Source of the DNA: Psettodes erumei
Lineage: Eukaryota > Chordata > Actinopteri > Pleuronectiformes > Psettodidae
Assembly: GCA_016785225.1 (NCBI GenBank)
Contig: JAFBJZ010000613.1
Coordinates: 62,001 to 126,000, forward strand
Length of the DNA: 64,000 nucleotides
Direction of reading: 5' to 3'
Numbering within the stretch: position 1 is the stretch's first letter; each line of letters begins with the position of its first letter. Made by a program: the position numbers and the translations under genes. Positions 60,901 through 64,000 of the stretch are shown here, in pieces. The notes under the pieces are model-generated. The model worked only from the letters and a program-made list of their open reading frames with translations. It ran no database searches and was not told the DNA's origin.

Positions 60901-63900
60901 CATTTACGTGACTGAACCCTTTAAACTCAGACAGTCCTGGGGAAATCTTCAATAAATATCAATATCTTAATAGCGATGGTAGTGCAGTAATCCCCATCCA
61001 TCTGCGCTAAGCAGGAGAATCCATAACTACCAACAAACACGTGATGCTGTCACTTTCATTTACAACATATCCCACGTTTACCATCTTCATATTTAATACC
61101 GTGGTCTTTGCTCTTTGTTGCTCCGCTGGATTGTCTCATCTGCATCACATATAGGCTGAAGCAACTGGGAGCAGTTTTTTTTAGTGTTATTGTCGTGAAA
61201 TCAACCCTCTCCCTCCAGTGCACATGTCAAATAGCTGCACCGTGCAGTTTATAAATGAGACGTTTCAGCTGACACCACCACAGCCATTCCTAGCTGGAGT
61301 CTCTCTAAATGAGAGCTCAGCTCCATCGCATTATTTACTAATGAACCATGTCAGAATGATTTATGGGTTTTTTTTCCAAGACAGCATAAATAGCTAGAAT
61401 TACTGGCAGCCATATTCCAGTTATAAAATAACATCCATTACCTATAAATTGTGTATCATTGACATATAGACTGATAGTTTATCGGAAGAAATGCAATCTC
61501 TTTTTTTTATAACGGTTTTGATGGCATTTGAACATCTGGCTCTTTGTGATTACTTTGCCAACTGCCTTAATGGGCCTCTTCAGCCTTGTTGTGAGGCCCC
61601 TCTCTGCAGAAAATGGCCAGATGAGACCCCTAATAAATTGGACAGTTGCCTGGTGTGGTGAGTTGATTCTGATTGGCTGCCACCGGAGACCGGCGGCGTA
61701 CGCTGGGGCTTGTTAGAGGCATCCGGCATCCATTTGTGCTCCTCACTGAGCTTCTGATTTGCTCCCACAGTGACCAGTTAAAGCTCAGCCTTGTTTTTTT
61801 TTTGGGGGGGTGGTCAGGTTTCCAGTCGGGTCCAGGTGTGAACAGGATGTTGACAGAACATGTGATTGCGAGTGTTTCAGTGATATGTTGCAGGCTGGGG
61901 GGGGGGCAGAAAGGCCTCACAAAAGAAAGACATGAAGGAGGGAAGACTTCAAAGCTTCAGGACATTTCATGTGCTGGACCTTTGCCTTCATTCGTAACTC
62001 TAGGCGATTACCACTGTAACTGTTCGGTAATTAGCCATTTGCCAACTTCCGCAACGTAATGAGCCTGCTACGTGACATTTGCTTGTGTAGGGGCTCTCCG
62101 GCGGTTGAATTAGCATCTGACAGGACATGGCTTCATATCCTCAGTGTGCACAAGGTCTCACTGTGCTTAGTTCATTTAAAATAAAAGGCTGCAGCCGCTC
62201 CCGGTCCTCACACCACTACTGTTTCTGCCGGTAATTATCTCATTCTCCACCAACTGCTGCACCGCAGTCGGCCCATTGTATTACTGTCTGATGTATAAAT
62301 AGGCTGAATCTTGCGACCAGATCAAGGTCACTCCCCTTTATTGTGAATCCAATTGAAAGAATGAGGAAAATGTCGTGCCCGTGCCGGCACGACGGATGGC
62401 TGGAGCGGAGCCTCACGCGAGGCTCTGGGCTCCCAGACAGACAGTGTGTAAATCTACTTTGGCCCAAAACCCATTAAGTCTGCCGGTGTCTGTCTCTCCC
62501 GGCTCCATCTGTATCTCAGAGGTTTACTGCGGACAGAGCAGCTTGCAGGAATATCACAACATCATTTCAGTCATACCTCACTGCACTTAATGTGTATACA
62601 TTTGCAGCTCGATAATCAGCCATCAGACGGCTTCTTCAGATGCGTGCGCTGAAAAAACTCTCGTGGTGAAAACATCTGGACGTCCCCACTCTTACTCTCT
62701 TGTGTTTCTCCCTGCATCCTGACAGGTTCACTCTTGCTCCTGAGCTCCATCCAGACTGGATGCTTCTGCTGTTCTTCACCCACACCCACTTAACTGTAAC
62801 GGTGACACTGGGTCTGCTGCTCATCCCCAAGGTAAAGTTCATCGGTTGTATTTTTTGGAAACAGATCAGTGACACACTCCTCAACAAATAAACATGAGAA
62901 CTAACTATTCTTTTTTAAAAAAATCTCATTCCACCAGTTTCTGTTTGCTGGCACCCACATGAGAGACGACATCGCCTCTGAGGCCTACGAGGACGAGCTG
63001 GACATGGGTCGATCGGGGTCGTACCTAAACAGCAGCATCACATCTGCATGGAGCGAACACAGCCTGGACCCCGAGGACATTCGGGTGAGATGAGATGTTT
63101 CCCTTCACCACTACGTCTCCATTGTATAACCTGGTGATACCGTTTGAATCCCCCAAAAATACTGAGCCATGGCAGTTCTTCATTGCAGACACCAGACGAA
63201 ATGGGCCATCTCAGTTCTGTTAATGGCTGTGGCGTAAGGTCTTGTGACAGTCTTTGGGAAAAACGTACCAACGTGAGCAGAGATTTCTGTTTGTCTGTTA
63301 GAGCTGAAGAAGTCTCTCTTCCAAAAGATTTGGCCACCTCAGAGGGAGCGGTATTATGATGACATCCTGCCGCTCGGGAGCTTTCATTATATGGGATGGG
63401 CATAGTGACAGAAATACAATCAATTCAAGACCTGAGCTTAGAGGCTGTTTCAGACCTAACATTAAAACACACTTCGTTTCCTTATTTGATGCTGTCCAGG
63501 ACTGTCCTGTCTTTGCTTTTTTCTTTTTCCAGCAAGCATGTGATATTCTGTCGTGCATCATTTGACACCTGTTTGTAGTCACGTGTCATGGATTTGTACC
63601 GCATGTTCTCTGTGCAGTAGAATGTCTGCTTTTTCATGTTTTAATTGGAAATCATTTGTTTATCTGTATATCTGTTTTAACCTGAGACTGTTGGCTCTGC
63701 TTTTGTCTGTCCCTTCATTTTGTCATGAATGTATAGGAGGAGCTGAAGAAACTCTACTCCCAGTTGGAGATTTACAAGAGGAAGAAGATGCTGGCAAACA
63801 ACCCTCATCTCCAGAAGAAGCGGAGCTCCAAGAAAGGGCTCGGTCGCTCGCTGATGAGGCGCATCACAGAAATACCCGAATCTGTGCACCGGCAATGCAG

Positions 63901-64000
63901 CCGTGAGGACAAGGAGGCCGGGGATCACGGGAGCAATCGTAACAGCATTTGCATGTTGAAGAGGAACCCTTTCGATCCGTCCCACCCTGGAAAACCAGCA
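23337..64000 (+). CDS. gpr158: G protein-coupled receptor 158 / metabotropic glycine receptor (partial, 11 exons)
   Basis: A class C receptor of neuronal membranes that anchors RGS7-Gbeta5; mammalian GPR158 is reported to respond to glycine through its Cache domain. Exons: 23337-24214, 32719-32824, 44496-44598, 46884-47110, 48517-48585, 57781-57890, 58874-59112, 60722-60860, 62726-62831, 62938-63084 and 63737-64000. Phases join to 796 residues. Signal peptide about 1-18, Cache domain in exon 1, Cys-rich EGF-like stalk (exons 2-4), and seven membrane helices from about 411 to 657, then the tail with EDELDMGRSGSYLNSS and a basic coiled-coil start. The tail is cut by the window end, so any VCPWE motifs lie beyond it. 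GPR179 is the close alternative; synteny with enkur and thnsl1 favours GPR158. Whether this is the a or b teleost copy cannot be told. Confidence 0.96.
25349..25375. repeat. (AC)n microsatellite after an 11-base C run
   Basis: A C homopolymer at 25338-25348 leads directly into the AC repeat. Confidence 0.95.
26311..26338. repeat. (TG)n microsatellite
   Basis: About 14 TG units in gpr158 intron 1. Confidence 0.95.
26495..26536. repeat. (TG)n microsatellite
   Basis: About 21 TG units, 156 bp after the previous TG tract. Confidence 0.95.
32719..32824 (+). CDS. gpr158: gpr158 coding exon 2
   Basis: 106 bp, residues 294-328, GVVRVDINLQDVDIDQC to CNLTTME. Closes the Cache domain and opens the Cys-rich stalk. 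Acceptor cttgcag, donor gtgagt. Human has VMKVDINLQKVDIDQC. Confidence 0.95.
34339..34368. repeat. 12-bp tandem repeat in a CpG-dense patch
   Basis: ggcgtcttgtgc is followed by ggcgtcttgcgc and a partial third copy starting ggcgtc. Confidence 0.85.
41300..41540. mobile_element. Possible DNA transposon end, opposite orientation
   Basis: The minus-strand sequence attgccaaaagtat followed by acagacacctg resembles a common fish transposon terminus, and ctctggaagaataactgtcc resembles its interior. No coding capacity left. Weak without a library search. Confidence 0.35.
41679..41712. repeat. (GT)n microsatellite
   Basis: About 17 units, just before the CpG-dense patch. Confidence 0.95.
41752..42000. 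promoter_or_regulatory. CpG island-like patch in gpr158 intron 2
   Basis: Dense CG dinucleotides, including an 8-base alternating CG run at 41821-41829 (gcgcgcgcg) and a ggtgcgcgcagg word. Such density stands out in this AT-leaning intron. It could be an enhancer or internal promoter; no exon is recognised next to it. Confidence 0.45.
42848..42905. repeat. (CA)n microsatellite
   Basis: About 29 uninterrupted CA units in gpr158 intron 2. Confidence 0.97.
43632..43647. repeat. Poly(A) tract
   Basis: A run of about 16 A on the plus strand. No retroposed copy was recognised upstream of it. Confidence 0.85.
44143..44167. repeat. Poly(C) tracts
   Basis: Two C runs separated by aacg; a spot prone to sequencing error. 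Confidence 0.85.
44496..44598 (+). CDS. gpr158: gpr158 coding exon 3 (EGF-like stalk)
   Basis: 103 bp, residues 329-362, CLPIHGHGFVLDKYKCHC to NGFT. Three cysteines and KKGFYHP match the EGF-like module. Acceptor ctccacag, donor gtaagt. Confidence 0.94.
44599..46883 (+). other. gpr158 intron 3
   Basis: 2285 bp. One TG microsatellite at 45458-45477. Nothing else recognised. Confidence 0.55.
45458..45477. repeat. (TG)n microsatellite
   Basis: About ten TG units in gpr158 intron 3. Confidence 0.9.
46884..47110 (+). CDS. gpr158: gpr158 coding exon 4 (stalk end and TM1)
   Basis: 227 bp, residues 364-438. DCLPCQQGCAYCKDDTPC corresponds to the Cys-rich segment before the membrane, and MAVLSFQCLCMLIVFIGMVL is TM1. 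The linker GRKGKAAESGPNADEGSSS is shorter than in human. Donor AAG|gtagat. Confidence 0.94.
47111..48516 (+). other. gpr158 intron 4
   Basis: 1406 bp with a C-rich stretch near 47957-47985. No other feature recognised. Confidence 0.55.
48517..48585 (+). CDS. gpr158: gpr158 coding exon 5 (TM2)
   Basis: 69 bp, 23 codons, SIRASGLVLLEAILCGALLL then YFP. Nearly identical to human (SIRASGLILLETILFGSLLL). Acceptor tttcag, donor gtaagc, followed by a TG microsatellite 16 bases into the intron. Confidence 0.95.
48602..48632. repeat. (TG)n microsatellite beside gpr158 exon 5 donor
   Basis: TG in the transcript sense, beginning 16 bases after the start of intron 5. Confidence 0.95.
53798..53823. repeat. 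(CA)n microsatellite
   Basis: About 13 units in gpr158 intron 5. Confidence 0.95.
54482..54519. repeat. (TG)n microsatellite
   Basis: About 19 units in gpr158 intron 5. Confidence 0.95.
55540..55568. repeat. (CA)n microsatellite
   Basis: About 14 units in gpr158 intron 5. Confidence 0.95.
56717..56762 (+). other. G-quadruplex-like G-rich tract
   Basis: Four G runs of 4, 5, 5 and 4 bases spaced by 1-4 bases at 56717-56740, then more GG and GGG runs. It lies in the sense strand of gpr158 intron 5. Confidence 0.7.
57781..57890 (+). CDS. gpr158: gpr158 coding exon 6 (TM3)
   Basis: 110 bp, residues 462-497. VGILYFQPGVFRCILLRW to VYGTVTLKLY. C474 is placed like the class C TM3 cysteine that bonds to extracellular loop 2. 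The donor is AG|gtaacaca, running straight into a CA repeat. Confidence 0.95.
57891..58873 (+). other. gpr158 intron 6
   Basis: 983 bp, opening with the CA repeat. Nothing else recognised. Confidence 0.55.
57895..57945. repeat. (CA)n microsatellite at gpr158 exon 6 donor
   Basis: About 25 CA units with one CG interruption, starting at the fifth base of intron 6 so that the donor reads gtaacacaca. Confidence 0.97.
58874..59112 (+). CDS. gpr158: gpr158 coding exon 7 (intracellular loop 2, TM4, ECL2)
   Basis: 239 bp, residues 499-577. VLKVFLSRTAQRIPYMTSWR, TM4 at about 519-539, then WTSAVCQN and MCLLDRWDYMMAV with the ECL2 cysteines. Acceptor ccccgcag, donor G|gtaagc. Confidence 0.96.
59113..60721 (+). 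other. gpr158 intron 7
   Basis: 1609 bp. A short CpG-richer stretch lies near 59410-59530. No exon recognised. Confidence 0.5.
60722..60860 (+). CDS. gpr158: gpr158 coding exon 8 (TM5, intracellular loop 3, TM6)
   Basis: 139 bp, residues 579-623. EFLFLLWAVYLCYAVRTVPS, the FHEPRYMAIAVHNEL loop and the start of TM6. Acceptor cccacag, donor gtaacg. Confidence 0.96.
60861..62725 (+). other. gpr158 intron 8
   Basis: 1865 bp. The 61280-61470 part is AT-rich with many homeobox-like words and could be a conserved noncoding element. G runs occur near 61803 and 61900. Confidence 0.45.
62726..62831 (+). CDS. gpr158: gpr158 coding exon 9 (TM7)
   Basis: 106 bp, residues 625-659. FTLAPELHPDWMLLLFFTHT to GLLLIPK. 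The human equivalent reads FVLASRLQSDWMLMLYFAHT. Acceptor tgacag, donor gtaaag. Confidence 0.95.
62938..63084 (+). CDS. gpr158: gpr158 coding exon 10 (proximal cytoplasmic tail)
   Basis: 147 bp, residues 660-708. RDDIASEAYEDELDMGRSGS, then YLNSSITSAWSEHSLDPEDIR, nearly invariant against human. Only a 106-bp intron separates it from exon 9. Confidence 0.96.
63085..63736 (+). other. gpr158 intron 10
   Basis: 652 bp with no recognised feature. Confidence 0.55.
63737..64000 (+). CDS. gpr158: gpr158 coding exon 11, 5' part (cytoplasmic tail)
   Basis: 88 codons to the window edge. EELKKLYSQLEIYKRKKML is the charged helix next to the RGS7-binding part of the tail, followed by NNPHLQKKRSSKKGLGRSL and MRRITEIPESVHRQCS. 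Acceptor tgtatag. The exon continues past the window. Confidence 0.93.

Noticed and set aside
23337..64000. Naming this gene gpr179
   Set aside because: The membrane domain is related, but synteny and the closeness of the tail (EDELDMGRSGSYLNSS) to human GPR158 favour gpr158.

Overview
The window is nuclear DNA of a bony fish, most likely a teleost. Protein-coding exons are short and bounded by GT..AG introns, long CA/TG microsatellites are frequent, and the gene order matches a known vertebrate block (PRTFDC1 - ENKUR - THNSL1 - GPR158, human 10p12). No prokaryotic, plasmid or viral features were seen. All gene models were built by hand from splice sites, reading phase and recalled family protein sequences; no alignment was run.

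Layout. 1-1920: no gene recognised, beyond the 3' end of prtfdc1. 2458-8373 (minus): prtfdc1, an HPRT-family phosphoribosyltransferase, nine coding exons, 220 residues. 9390-10831 (minus): enkur, five coding exons, 256 residues, a sperm and cilium protein. 10832-11924: a head-to-head intergenic region with a perfect RFX X-box beside enkur and GC, CCAAT and PBX/MEIS-like motifs on the thnsl1 side. 11925-14201 (plus): thnsl1, a mitochondrial threonine-synthase-like protein, two coding exons, 725 residues. 14428-22850: about 8.4 kb without recognised genes, holding a tandem 227-bp repeat and a decayed transposon. 22855 to beyond 64000 (plus): gpr158, the metabotropic glycine receptor / RGS7 anchor. 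Eleven exons are in the window (796 residues: signal peptide, Cache ectodomain, EGF-like stalk, seven membrane helices and the start of the cytoplasmic tail). The gene is cut by the window end.

The four genes do not form a pathway; the block is a synteny relic. Prtfdc1 belongs to the purine-salvage family, Enkur to motile cilia, Thnsl1 to mitochondria and Gpr158 to neuronal membranes. The most useful observations are an Asp-to-Ala change in the PRPP loop of Prtfdc1, the RFX X-box about 45 bp upstream of the enkur start, a 99-bp intron at a CAG|GT site inside the threonine synthase domain of thnsl1, a gpr158 leader with three short uORFs, and microsatellites next to several splice donors. I found no convincing new biological system.
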